Shown: positions 50,159 through 62,500 of the stretch, piece after piece
How the letters are laid out: every line of letters begins with the position of its first letter
Position numbering within the stretch: position 1 is the first letter of the stretch
Assembly (NCBI GenBank): GCA_963932145.1
Contig: CAWVQA010000113.1
Location: forward strand, 62,001-126,000
DNA from: Acanthosepion lycidas
Taxonomy: Eukaryota; Mollusca; Cephalopoda; Sepiida; Sepiidae
Direction: 5' to 3'
DNA: 64,000 nucleotides
Program-made: the position numbers and the translations under genes
The notes under the pieces: model-generated
Told to the model about the DNA's origin: nothing
The model's database searches: none
What the model saw: the letters and a program-made list of their open reading frames with translations, nothing else

Positions 50159-50990
50159 GCTAGATTTTGCATGTAAATCGCAATATAAGTAAAAGTTGTG
50201 TAAAACATAAAATCTTAAATATAACTTTGTCAAAACATCTGAAACTAGTTAAAATCAATAAGTTTTGATTGATTTCATATCGATTTTCAATAATTTCATT
50301 GTTTTTATAATGTTTTCAAAGAGTTATTGATATTTACAAACTAGCGTTGAAAAAGTAATGAAAAAAGCAAGATTTTGCATGTAAATCGCTATGTAATTAA
50401 AAGTTGTGTAAAACATAAAATCTTAAATAAAACTTTGTCAAAACTTCTGAAGCTAGTTAAAATCAATAAGATTTGATTGATTTCATATCGATTTTCAATA
50501 ATTTCATTGTTTTTCTAATGTTTTCAAACAGTTATTGATATTTACAAACTAGCGTTAAAAAGTAGTCAAAATAGCTAGATTTTGCATGTAAATCGCTATA
50601 TAAGTAAAAGATGTGTAAAACATAAAATCTTAAATATAACTTTGTCAAAACATCTGAAACTAGTTAAAATCAATAAGTTTTGATTGATTTCATATCGATT
50701 TTCAATAATTTCATTGTTTTTCTAATGTTTTCAAAGAGTTATTGATATTTACAAACTAGCGTTGAAAAAGTAGTGAAAAAAGCTAGATTTTGCATGTAAA
50801 TCGCTATGTAATTAAAAGTTGTGTAAAACATAAAATCTTAAATAAAACTTTGTCAAAACTTCTGAAACTAGTTAAAATCAATAAGTTTTGATTGATTTCA
50901 TATCGATTTTCAATAATTTCATTGTTTTTCTAATGTTTTCAAACAGTTATTGATATTTACAAACTAGCGTTAAAAAGTAGTCAAAATAGC
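50159..50990 (+). repeat. 4-mer higher-order unit with GTAATG tail, copy 2
   Basis: This unit repeats 49329-50158 with a CAATATAAG start in the first monomer. A GATTTG state replaces GTTTTG in the second. A private AAAGATGTG lies near 50609. The fourth monomer has TTGCATG and GTTTTG instead of TTCAATG and GATTTG, so the end is approximate. Confidence 0.72.
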
Positions 50991-52853
50991 TAGATTTTGC
51001 ATGTAAATCGCTATATAAGTAAAAGTTGTGTAAAACATAAAATCTTAAATATAACTTTGTCAAAACATCTGAAACTAGTTAAAATCAATAAGTTTTGATT
51101 GATTTCATATCGATTTTCAATAATTTCATTGTTTTTCTAATGTTTTCAAAGAGTTATTGATATTTACAAACTAGCGTTGAAAAAGTAGTGAAAAAAGCTA
51201 GATTTTGCATGTAAATCGCTATGTAATTAAAAGTTGTGTAAAACATAAAATCTTAAATAAAACTTTGTCAAAACTTCTGAAACTAGTTAAAATCAATAAG
51301 ATTTGATTGATTTCATATCGATTTTCAATAATTTCATTGTTTTTCTAATGTTTTCAAACAGTTATTGATATTTACAAACTAGCGTTAAAAAGTAGTCAAA
51401 ATACCTAGATTTTGCATGTAAATCACTGTGTAATTAAAAGTTGTGTAAAACATAAAATCTTAAATATAACTTTGTCAAAACATCTGAAACTAGTTAAAAT
51501 CAATAAGTTTTGATTGATTTCATATCGATTTTCAATAATTTCATTGTTTTTCTAATGTTTTCAAAGAGTTATTGATATTTACAAACAAGCGTTAAAAAGT
51601 AGTGAAAAAAGCTAGATTTTGCATGTAAATCGCTATGTAATTAAAAGTTGTGTAAAACATAAAATCTTAAATAAAACTTTGTCAAAACTTCTGAAACTAG
51701 TTAAAATCAATAAGATTTGATTGATTTCATATCGATTTTCAATAATTTCATTGTTTTTCTAATGTTTTCAAACAGTTATTGATATTTACAAACTAGCGTT
51801 AAAAAGTAGTCAAAACAGCTAGATTTTGCATGTAAATCGCTATATAAGTAAAAGTTGTGTAAAACATAAAATCTTAAATATAACTTTGTCAAAACATCTG
51901 AAACTAGTTAAAATCAATAAGTTTTGATTGATTTCTTATCGATTTTCAATAATTTCATTGTTTTTCTAATGTTTTCAAAAAGTTATTGATATTTACAAAC
52001 TAGCGTTGAAAAAGTAGTGAAAAAAGCTAGATTTTCAATGTAAATCGCTATGTAATTAAAAGTTGTGTAAAACATAAAATCTTAAATAAAACTTTGTCAT
52101 AACTTCTGAAACTAGTTAAAATCAATAAGATTTTATTGATTTCATATCGATTTTCAATAATTTCATTGTTTTTCTAATGTTTTCAAACAGTTATTGATAT
52201 TTACAAACTAGCGTTAAAAAGTAGTCAAAACAGCTAGATTTTCAATGTAAATCGCTATGTAATTAAAAGTTGTGTAAAACATAAAATCTTAAATAAAACT
52301 TTGTCAAAACTTCTGAAACTAGTTAAAATCAATAAGATTTTATTGATTTCATATCGATTTTCAATAATTTCATTGTTTTTCTAATGTTTTCAAACAGTTA
52401 TTGATATTTACAAACTAGCGTTAAAAAGTAGTCAAAACAGCTAGATTTTGCATGTAAATCGCAATATAAGTAAAAGTTGTGTAAAACATAAAATCTTAAA
52501 TATAACTTTGTCAAAACATCTGAAACTAGTTAAAATCAATAAGTTTTGATTGATTTCATATCGATTTTCAATAATTTCATTGTTTTTCTAATGTTTTCAA
52601 AGAGTTATTGATATTTACAAACTAGCGTTAAAAAGTAGTGAAAAAAGCTAGATTTTGCATGTAAATCGCGATGTAATTAAAAGTTGTGTAAAACATAAAA
52701 TCTTAAATAAAACTTTGTCAAAACTTCTGAAACTAGTTAAAATCAATAAGTTTTGATTGATTTCATATCGATTTTCCATAATTTCATTGTTTTTCTAATG
52801 TTTTCAAACAGTTATTGATATTTACAAACTAGCGTTAAAAAGTAGTCAAAATA
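50991..52853 (+). repeat. Mosaic satellite segment
   Basis: Nine satellite monomers. An ACTGTGTAAT monomer near 51421 is followed by GATTTG and CTATATAAG monomers. Private changes include ATACCTAG near 51402, AAACAAGCG near 51585, TTTCTTATCG near 51933 and CGCGATG near 52669, the last creating an extra CpG. The end carries a TTTTCCATAAT monomer (52776) that opens the 6-mer-like series also seen at 13.8-16.3 kb. No gene is present. Confidence 0.8.
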
Positions 52854-53050
52854 GCTAGATTTTGCATGTAAATCGCTATATAAGTAAAAGTTGTGTAAAA
52901 CATAAAATCTTAAATATAACTTTGTCAAAACTTCTGAAACTAGTTAAAATCAATAAGTTTTGATTGATTTCATATCGATTTTCAATAATTTCATTGTTTT
53001 CAAAAAGTTATTGATATTTACAAACTAGCGTTGAAAAAGTAGTGAAAAAA
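52854..53050 (+). repeat. Shortened monomer (197 bp, 11-bp deletion between direct repeats)
   Basis: The usual TTGTTTTTCTAATGTTTTC segment is reduced to TTGTTTTC at about 52994-53001. The 11 bp lost lie between two copies of TGTTTT, one of which remains, so replication slippage or microhomology-mediated repair is a simple explanation. The monomer length, 197 bp from GCTA at 52854 to GCTA at 53051, confirms the loss. Two of the phased T-tracts are fused in this monomer. Confidence 0.9.
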
Positions 53051-54086
53051 GCTAGATTTTCAATGTAAATCGCTATGTAATTAAAAGTTGTGTAAAACAT
53101 AAAATCTTAAATAAAACTTTGTCAAAACTTCTGAAACTAGTTAAAATCAATAAGATTTTATTGATTTCATATCGATTTTCAATAATTTCATTGTTTTTCT
53201 AATGTTTTCAAACAGTTATTGATATTTACAAACTAGCGTTAAAAAGTAGTCAAAACAGCTAGATTTTGCATGTAAATCGCTATGTAATTAAAAGTTGTGT
53301 AAAACATAAAATCTTAAATATAACTTTGACAAAACATCTGAAACTAGTTAAATCAATAAGTTTTGATTGATTTCATATCGATTTTCAATAATTTCATTGT
53401 TTTTCTAATGTTTTCAAACAGTTATTGATATTTACAAACTAGCGTTGAAAAAGTAGTGAAAAAAGCTAGATTTTGCATGTAAATCGCTATGTAATTAAAA
53501 GTTGTGTAAAACTTAAAATCTTAAATAAAACTTTGTCAAAACTTCTGAAACTAGTTAAAATCAATAAGTTTTGATTGATTTCATATCGATTTTCAATAAT
53601 TTCATTGTTTTTCTAATGTTTTCAAACAGTTATTGATATTTACAAACTAGCGTTAAAAAGTAGTCAAAATAGCTAGATTTTGCATGTAAATCGCTATATA
53701 AGTAAAAGTTGTGTAAAACATAAAATCTTAAATATAACTTTGTCAAAACATCTGAAACTAGTTAAAATCAATAAGTTTTGATTGATTTCATATCGATTTT
53801 CAATAATTTCATTGTTTTTCTAATGTTTTCAAAAAGTTATTGATATTTACAAACTAGCGTTGAAAAAGTAGTGAAAAAAGCTAGATTTTCAATGTAAATC
53901 GCTATGTAATTAAAAGTTGTGTAAAACATAAAATCTTAAATAAAACTTTGTCATAACTTCTGAAACTAGTTAAAATCAATAAGATTTTATTGATTTCATA
54001 TCGATTTTCAATAATTTCATTGTTTTTCTAATGTTTTCAAACAGTTATTGATATTTACAAACTAGCGTTAAAAAGTAGTCAAAATA
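53051..54086 (+). repeat. Copy of the 1244-bp 6-mer series, continued
   Basis: Together with the preceding 197-bp monomer, this stretch follows the order of 15.1-16.4 kb: TTCAATG/GATTTTATTG, a GTTAAATC deletion monomer (near 53347), subtype 2, CTATATAAG/CAAAAAG, then CATAAC/GATTTTATTG, leading into GTGTTG. Here the deletion monomer has CTAATG where the earlier copies have TTTATAATG. Private variants are CTTTGACAAAAC near 53327 and AAAACTTAAAAT near 53510. The two loci are about 37.7 kb apart. Confidence 0.72.
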
Positions 54087-54915
54087 GCTAGATTTTGCAT
54101 GTAAATCGCTATATAAGTAAAAGTTGTGTAAAACATAAAATCTTAAATATAACTTTGTCAAAACATCTGAAACTAGTTAAAATCAATAAGTGTTGATTGA
54201 TTTCATATCGATTTTCAATAATTTCATTGTTTTTCTAATGTTTTCAAAGAGTTATTGATATTTACAAACTAGCGTTGAAAAAGTAGTGAAAAAAGCTAGA
54301 TTTTCAATGTAAATCGCTATGTAATTAAAAGTTGTGTAAAACATAAAATCTTAAATAAAACTTTGTCAAAACTTCTGAAACTAGTTAAAATCAATAAGAT
54401 TTGATTGATTTCATATCGATTTTCAATAATTTCATTGTTTTTCTAATGTTTTCAAACAGTTATTGATATTTACAAACTAGCGATAAAAAGTAGTCAAAAT
54501 AGCTAGATTTTGCATGTAAATCACTGTGTAATTAAAAGTTGTGTAAAACATAAAATCTTAAATATAACTTTGTCAAAACATCTGAAACTAGTTAAAGTCA
54601 ATAAGTTTTGATTGATTTCATATCGATTTTCAATAATTTCATTGTTTTTCTAATGTTTTCAAAGAGTTATTGATATTTACAAACTAGCGTTAAAAAGTAG
54701 TGAAAAAAGCTAGATTTTGCATGTAAATCGCTATGTAATTAAAAGTTGTGTAAAACATAAAATCTTAAATAAAACTTTGTCAAAATTTCTGAAACTAGTT
54801 AAAATCAATAAGATTTGATTGATTTCATATCGATTTTCAATAATTTCATTGTTTTTCTAATGTTTTCAAACAGTTATTGATATTTACAAACTAGCGTTAA
54901 AAAGTAGTCAAAACA
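54087..54915 (+). repeat. Four-monomer unit of an 8-mer repeat, copy 1
   Basis: The order is CTATATAAG/GTGTTG/CAAAGAG, TTCAATG/GATTTG, ACTGTGTAAT/CAAAGAG, then GATTTG. The same order starts again at 55745, exactly 1658 bp (eight monomers) later; the AATCAC marker is at 54519 and 56177. Private changes here are TAGCGATAAAA near 54479 and GTTAAAGTC near 54592. Confidence 0.75.
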
Positions 54916-55744
54916 GCTAGATTTTGCATGTAAATCGCAATATAAGTAAAAGTTGTGTAAAACATAAAATCTTAAATATAACTTTGTCAAAACATCTGAA
55001 ACTAGTTAAAATCAATAAGGTTTGATTGATTTCATATCGATTTTCAATAATTTCATTGTTTTTCTAATGTTTTCAAACAGTTATTGATATTTACAAACTA
55101 GCGTTAAAAAGTAGTCAAAATAGCTAGATTTTGCATGTAAATCGCTATATAAGTAAAAGTTGTGTAAAACATAAAATCTTAAATATAACTTTGTCAAAAC
55201 ATCTGAAAGTAGTTAAAATCAATAAGTTTTGATTGATTTCATATCGATTTTCAATAATTTCATTGTTTTTCTAATGTTTTCAAAAAGTTATTGATATTTA
55301 CAAACTAGCGTTGAAAAAGTAGTGAAAAAAGCTAGATTTTCAATGTAAATCGCTATGTAATTAAAAGTTGTGTAAAACATAAAATCTTAAATAAAACTTT
55401 GTCATAACTTCTGAAACTAGTTAAAATCAATAAGATTTTATTGATTTCATATCGATTTTCAATAATTTCATTGTTTTTCTAATGTTTTCAAAGAGTTATT
55501 GATATTTACAAACTAGCGTTAAAAAGTAGTGAAAAAAGCTAGATTTTGCATGTAAATCGCTATGTAATTAAAAGTTGTGTAAAACATAAAATCTTAAATA
55601 AATCTTTGTCAAAACTTCTGAAACTAGTTAAAATCAATAAGATTTGATTGATTTCATATCGATTTTCAATAATTTCATTGTTTTTCTAATGTTTTCAAAC
55701 AGTTATTGATATTTACAAACTAGCGTTAAAAAGTAGTCAAAATA
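54916..55744 (+). repeat. Intervening four monomers of the 8-mer
   Basis: Four satellite monomers separate the two copies of the GTGTTG/ACTGTG series: CAATATAAG, CTATATAAG/CAAAAAG, TTCAATG/CATAAC/GATTTTATTG with CAAAGAG, and GATTTG. Private changes include AATAAGGTTTG near 55017, GAAAGTAG near 55206 and AAATCTTTG near 55602. Confidence 0.75.
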
Positions 55745-56573
55745 GCTAGATTTTGCATGTAAATCGCTATATAAGTAAAAGTTGTGTAAAACATAAAATC
55801 TTAAATATAACTTTGTCAAAACATCTGAAACTAGTTAAAATCAATAAGTGTTGATTGATTTCATATCGATTTTCAATAATTTCATTGTTTTTCTAATGTT
55901 TTCAAAGAGTTATTTATATTTACAAACTAGCGTTGAAAAAGTAGTGAAAAAAGCTAGATTTTCAATGTAAATCGCTATGTAATTAAAAGTTGTGTAAAAC
56001 ATAAAATCTTAAATAAAACTTTGTCAAAACTTCTGAAACTAGTTAAAATCAATAAGATTTGATTGATTTCATATCGATTTTCAATAATTTCATTGTTTTT
56101 CTAATGTTTTCAAACAGTTATTGATATTTACAAACTAGCGTTAAAAAGTAGTCAAAATAGCTAGATTTTGCATGTAAATCACTGTGTAATTAAAAGTTGT
56201 GTAAAACATAAAATCTTAAATATAACTTTGTCAAAACATCTGAAACTAGTTAAAATCAATAAGTTTTGATTGATTTCATATCGATTTTCAATAATTTCAT
56301 TGTTTTTCTAATGTTTTCAAAGAGTTATTGATATTTACAAACTAGCGTTAAAAAGTAGTGAAAAAAGCTAGATTTTGCATGTAAATCGCTATGTAATTAA
56401 AAGTTGTGTAAAACATAAAATCTTAAATAAAACTTTGTCAAAACTTCTGAAACTAGTTAAAATCAATAAGATTTGATTGATTTCATATCGATTTTCAATA
56501 ATTTCATTGTTTTTCTAATGTTTTCAAACAGTTATTGATATTTACAAACTAGCGTTAAAAAGTAGTCAAAATA
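55745..56573 (+). repeat. Four-monomer unit of an 8-mer repeat, copy 2
   Basis: This unit repeats the order of 54087-54915 at an offset of 1658 bp. The first monomer has TTATTTATA where copy 1 has TTATTGATA. After it, the array starts another GTGTTG/CAAAGAG monomer at once, without the four intervening monomers, and then diverges. Confidence 0.75.
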
Positions 56574-59500
56574 GCTAGATTTTGCATGTAAATCGCTATA
56601 TAAGTAAAAGTTGTGTAAAACATAAAATCTTAAATATAACTTTGTCAAAACATCTGAAACTAGTTAAAATCAATAAGTGTTGATTGATTTCATATCGATT
56701 TTCAATAATTTCATTGTTTTTCTAATGTTTTCAAAGAGTTATTGATATTTACAAACTAGCGTTGAAAAAGTAGTGAAAAAAGCTAGATTTTCAATGTAAA
56801 TCGCTATGTAATTAAAATTTGTGTAAAACATAAAATCTTAAATAAAACTTTGTCAAAACATCTGAAACTAGTTAAAATCAATAAGTTTTGATTGATTTCA
56901 TATCGATTTTCAATAATTTCATTGTTTTTATAATGTTTTCAAACAGTTATTGATATTTACAAACTAGCGTTGAAAAAGTAGTGAAAAAAGCTAGATTTTG
57001 CATGTAAATCGCTATGTAATTAAAAGTTGTGTAAAACATAAAATCTTAAATAAAACTTTGTCAAAACTTCTGAAACTAGTTAAAATCAATAAGTTTTGAT
57101 TGATTTCATATCGATTTTCAATAATTTCATTGTTTTTCTAATGTTTTCAAACAGTTATTGATATTTACAAACTAGCGTTAAAAAGTAGTCAAAATAGCTA
57201 GATTTTGCATGTAAATCGCTATATAAGTAAAAGTTGTGTAAAACATAAAATCTTAAATATAACTTTGTCAAAACATCTGAAACTAGTTAAAATCAATAAG
57301 TTTTGATTGATTTCATATCGATTTTCAATAATTTCATTGTTTTTCTAATGTTTTCAAAGAGTTATTGATATTTACAAACTAGCGTTGAAAAAGTAGTGAA
57401 AAAAGCTAGATTTTCAATGTAAATCGCTATGTAATTAAAAGTTGTGTAAAACATAAAATCTTAAATAAAACTTTGTCAAAACTTCTGAAACTAGTTAAAA
57501 TCAATAAGATTTGATTGATTTCATATCGATTTTCAATAATTTCATTGTTTTTCTAATGTTTTCAAACAGTTATTGATATTTACAAACTAGCGTTAAAAAG
57601 TAGTCAGAACAGCTAGATTTTGCATGTAAATCGCAATGTAATTAAAAGTTGTGTAAAACATAAAATCTTAAATATAACTTTGTCAAAACATCTGAAACTA
57701 GTTAAAATCAATAAGTTTTGATTGATTTCATATCGATTTTCAATAATTTCATTGTTTTTATAATGTTTTCAAACAGTTATTGATATTTACAAACTAGCGT
57801 TGAAAAAGTAGTGAAAAAAGCTAGATTTTGCATGTAAATCGCTATGTAATTAAAAGTTGTGTAAAACATAAAATCTTAAATAAAACTTTGTCAAAACTTC
57901 TGAAACTAGTTAAAATCAATAAGTTTTGATTGATTTCATATCGATTTTCAATAATTTCATTGTTTTTCTAATGTTTTCAAACAGTTATTGATATTTACAA
58001 ACTAGCGTTAAAAAGTAGTCAAAATAGCTAGATTTTGCATGTAAATCGCTATATAAGTAAAAGTTGTGTAAAACATAAAATCTTAAATATAACTTTGTCA
58101 AAACATCTGAAACTAGTTAAAATCAATAAGTTTTGATTGATTTCATATCGATTTTCAATAATTTCATTGTTTTTCTAATGTTTTCAAAAAGTTATTGATA
58201 TTTACAAACTAGCGTTGAAAAAGTAGTGAAAAAAGCTAGATTTTCAATGTAAATCGCTATGTAATTAAAAGTTGTGTAAAACATAAAATCTTAAATAAAA
58301 CTTTGTCAAAACTTCTGAAGCTAGTTAAAATCAATAAGTTTTGATTGATTTCATATCGATTTTCAATAATTTCATTGTTTTTCTAATGTTTTCAAACAGT
58401 TATTGATATTTACAAACTAGCGTTAAAAAGTAGTCAAAATAGCTAGATTTTGCAAGTAAATCGCTATATAAGTAAAAGTTGTGTAAAACATAAAATCTTA
58501 AATATAACTTTGTCAAAACATCTGAAACTAGTTAAAATCAATAAGTTTTGATTGATTTCATATCGATTTTCAATAATTTCATTGTTTTTCTAATGTTTTC
58601 AAAGAGTTATTGATATTTACAAACTAGCGTTGAAAAAGTAGTGAAAAAAGCTAGATTTTGCATGTAAATCTCTATGTAATTAAAAGTTGTGTAAAACATA
58701 AAATCTTAAATAAAACTTTGTCAAAACTTCTGAAACTAGTTAAAATCAATAAGTTTTGATTGATTTCATATCGATTTTCAATAATTTCATTGTTTTTCTA
58801 ATGTTTTCAAACAGTTATTGATATTTACAAACTAGCGTTAAAAAGTAGTCAAAACAGCTAGATTTTGCATGTAAATCGCAATATAAGTAAAAGTTGTGTA
58901 AAACATAAAATCTTAAATATAACTTTGTCAAAACATCTGAAACTAGTTAAAATCAATAAGTTTTGATTGATTTCATATCGATTTTAATAATTTCATTGTT
59001 TTTCTAATGTTTTCAAACAGTTATTGATATTTACAAACTAGCGTTAAAAAGTAGTCAAAATAGCTAGATTTTGCATGTAAATCGCTATATAAGTAAAAGT
59101 TGTGTAAAACATAAAATCTTAAATATAACTTTGTCAAAACATCTGAAACTAGTTAAAATCAATAAGTGTTGATTGATTTCATATCGATTTTCAATAATTT
59201 CATTGTTTTTCTAATGTTTTCAAAGAGTTATTGATATTTACAAACTAGCGTTGAAAAAGTAGTGAAAAAAGCTAGATTTTCAATGTAAATCGCTATGTAA
59301 TTAAAAGTTGTGTAAAACATAAAATCTTAAATAAAACTTTGTCAAAACTTCTGAAACTAGTTAAAATCAATAAGATTTGATTGATTTCATATCGATTTTC
59401 AATAATTTCATTGTTTTTCTAATGTTTTCAAACAGTTATTGATATTTACAAACTAGCGTTAAAAAGTAGTCAAAACAGCTAGATTTTCAATGTAAATCGC

Positions 59501-62500
59501 TATGTAATTAAAAGTTGTGTAAAACATAAAATCTTATATAAAACTTTGTCAAAACTTCTGAAACTAGTTAAAATCAATAAGATTTTATTGATTTCATATC
59601 GATTTTCAATAATTTCATTGTTTTTCTAATGTTTTCAAAGAGTTATTTATATTTACAAACTAGCGTTAAAAAGTAGTCGTAACAGCTAGATTTTGCATAT
59701 AAATCGCTATGTAATTAAAAGTTGTGTAAAACATAAAATCTTAAATAAAACTTTGTCAAAACTTCTGAAACTAGTTAAAATCAATAAGTTTTGATTGATT
59801 TCATATCGATTTTCAATAATTTCATTGTTTTTCTAATGTTTTCAAACAGTTATTGATATTTACAAACTAGCGTTGAAAAAGTAGTGAAAAAAGCTAGATT
59901 TTGCATGTAAATCGCTATGTAATTAAAAGTTGTGTAAAACATAAAATCTTAAATATAACTTTGTCAAAACATCTGAAACTAGTTAAAATCAATAAGATTT
60001 GATTGATTTCATATCGATTTTCAATAATTTCATTGTTTTTCTAATGTTTTCAAAGAGTTATTGATATTTACAAACTAGCGTTAAAGAGTAGTGAAAAAAG
60101 CTAGATTTTGCAAGTAAATCGCTATGTAATGAAAAGTTGTGTAAAACATAAAATCTTAAATAAAACTTTGTCAAAACTTCTGAAACTAGTTAAAATCAAT
60201 AAGTTTTGATTGATTTCATATCGATTTTCAATAATTTCATTGTTTTTCTAATGTTTTCAAACAGTTATTGATATTTACAAACTAGCGTTAAAAAGTAGTC
60301 AAAACAGCTAGATTTTGCATGTAAATCGCTATGTAATTAAAAGTTGTGTAAAACATAAAATCTTAAATATAACTTTGTCAAAACATCTGAAACTAGTTAA
60401 AATCAATAAGTTTTGATTGATTTCATATCGATTTTCAATAATTTCATTGTTTTTATAATGTTTTCAAACAGTTATTGATATTCACAAACTAGCGTTGAAA
60501 AAGTAGTGAAAAAAGCTAGATTTTGCAAGTAAATCGCTATGTAATTAAAAGTTGTGTAAAACATAAAATCTTAAATAAAACTTTGTCAAAACTTCTGAAA
60601 CTAGTTAAAATCAATAAGATTTGATTGATTTCATATCGATTTTCAATAATTTCATTTTTTTTCTAATGTTTTCAAACAGTTATTGATATTTACAAACTAG
60701 CGTTAAAAAGTAGTCAAAATAGCTAGATTTTGCATGTAAATCGCTATATAAGTAAAAGTTGTGTAAAACATAAAATCTTAAATATAACTTTGTCAAAACA
60801 TCTGAAACTAGTTAAAATCAATAAGTTTTGATTGATTTCATATCGATTTTCAATAATTTCATTGTTTTTATAATGTTTTCAAACAGTTATTGATATTTAC
60901 ATACTAGCGTTGAAAAAGTAGTGAAAAAAGCTAGATTTTGCATGTAAATCGCTATGTAATTAAAAGTTGTGTAAAACATAAAATCTTAAATAAAACTTTG
61001 TCAAAACTTCTGAAGCTAGTTAAAATCAATAAGTTTTGATTGATTTCATATCGATTTTCAATAATTTCATTGTTTTTCTAATGTTTTCAAACAGTTATTG
61101 ATATTTACAAACTAGCGTTAAAAAGTAGTCAAAATAGCTAGATTTTGCATGTAAATCGCTATATAAGTAAAAGTTGTGTAAAACATAAAATCTTAAATAT
61201 AACTTTGTCAAAACATCTGAAACTAGTTAAAATCAATAAGTGTTGATTGATTTCATATCGATTTTCAATAATTTCATTGTTTTTCTAATGTTTTCAAAGA
61301 GTTATTGATATTTACAAACTAGCGTTGAAAAAGTAGTGAAAAAAGCTAGATTTTCAATGTAAATCGCTATGTAATTAAAAGTTGTGTAAAACATAAAATC
61401 TTAACTAAAACTTTGTCAAAACTTCTGAAACTAGTTAAAATCAATAAGATTTGATTGATTTCATATCGATTTTCAATAATTTCATTGTTTTTCTAATGTT
61501 TTCAATCAGTTATTGATATTTACAAACTAGCGTTAAAAAGTAGTCAGAACAGCTAGATTTTGCATGTAAATCGCTATGTAATTAAAAGTTGTGTAAAACA
61601 TAAAATCTTAAATATAACTTTGTCAAAACATCTGAAACTAGTTAAAATCAATAAGTTTTGATTGATTTCATATCGATTTTCAATAATTTCATTGTTTTTA
61701 TAATGTTTTCAAACAGTTATTGATATTTACAAACTAGCGTTGAAAAAGTAGTGAAAAAAGCTAGATTTTGCATGTAAATCGCTATGTAATTAAAAGTTGT
61801 GTAAAACATAAAATCTTAAATAAAACTTTGTCAAAACTTCTGAAACTAGTTAAAATCAATAAGTTTTGATTGATTTCATATCGATTTTCAATAATTTCAT
61901 TGTTTTTCTAATGTTTTCAAACAGTTATTGATATTTACAAACTAGCGTTAAAAAGTAGTCAAAATAGCTAGATTTTGCATGTAAATCGCTATATAAGTAA
62001 AAGTTGTGTAAAACATAAAATCTTAAATATAACTTTGTCAAAACATCTGAAACTAGTTAAAATCAATAAGTTTTGATTGATTTCATATCGATTTTCAATA
62101 ATTTCATTGTTTTTCTAATGTTTTCAAAAAGTTATTGATATTTACAAACTAGCGTTGAAAAAGTAGTGAAAAAAGCTAGATTTTCAATGTAAATCGCTAT
62201 GTAATTAAAAGTTGTGTAAAACATAAAATCTTAAATAAAACTTTGTCAAAACTTCTGAAACTAGTTAAAATCAATAAGATTTTATTGATTTCATATCGAT
62301 TTTCAATAATTTCATTGTTTTTCTAATGTTTTCAAACAGTTATTGATATTTACAAACTAGCGTTAAAAAGTAGTGAAAAAAGCTAGATTTTGCATGTAAA
62401 TCGCTATGTAATTAAAAGTTGTGTAAAACATAAAATCTTAAATAAAACTTTGTCAAAACTTCTGAAACTAGTTAAAATCAATAAGTTTTGATTGATTTCA

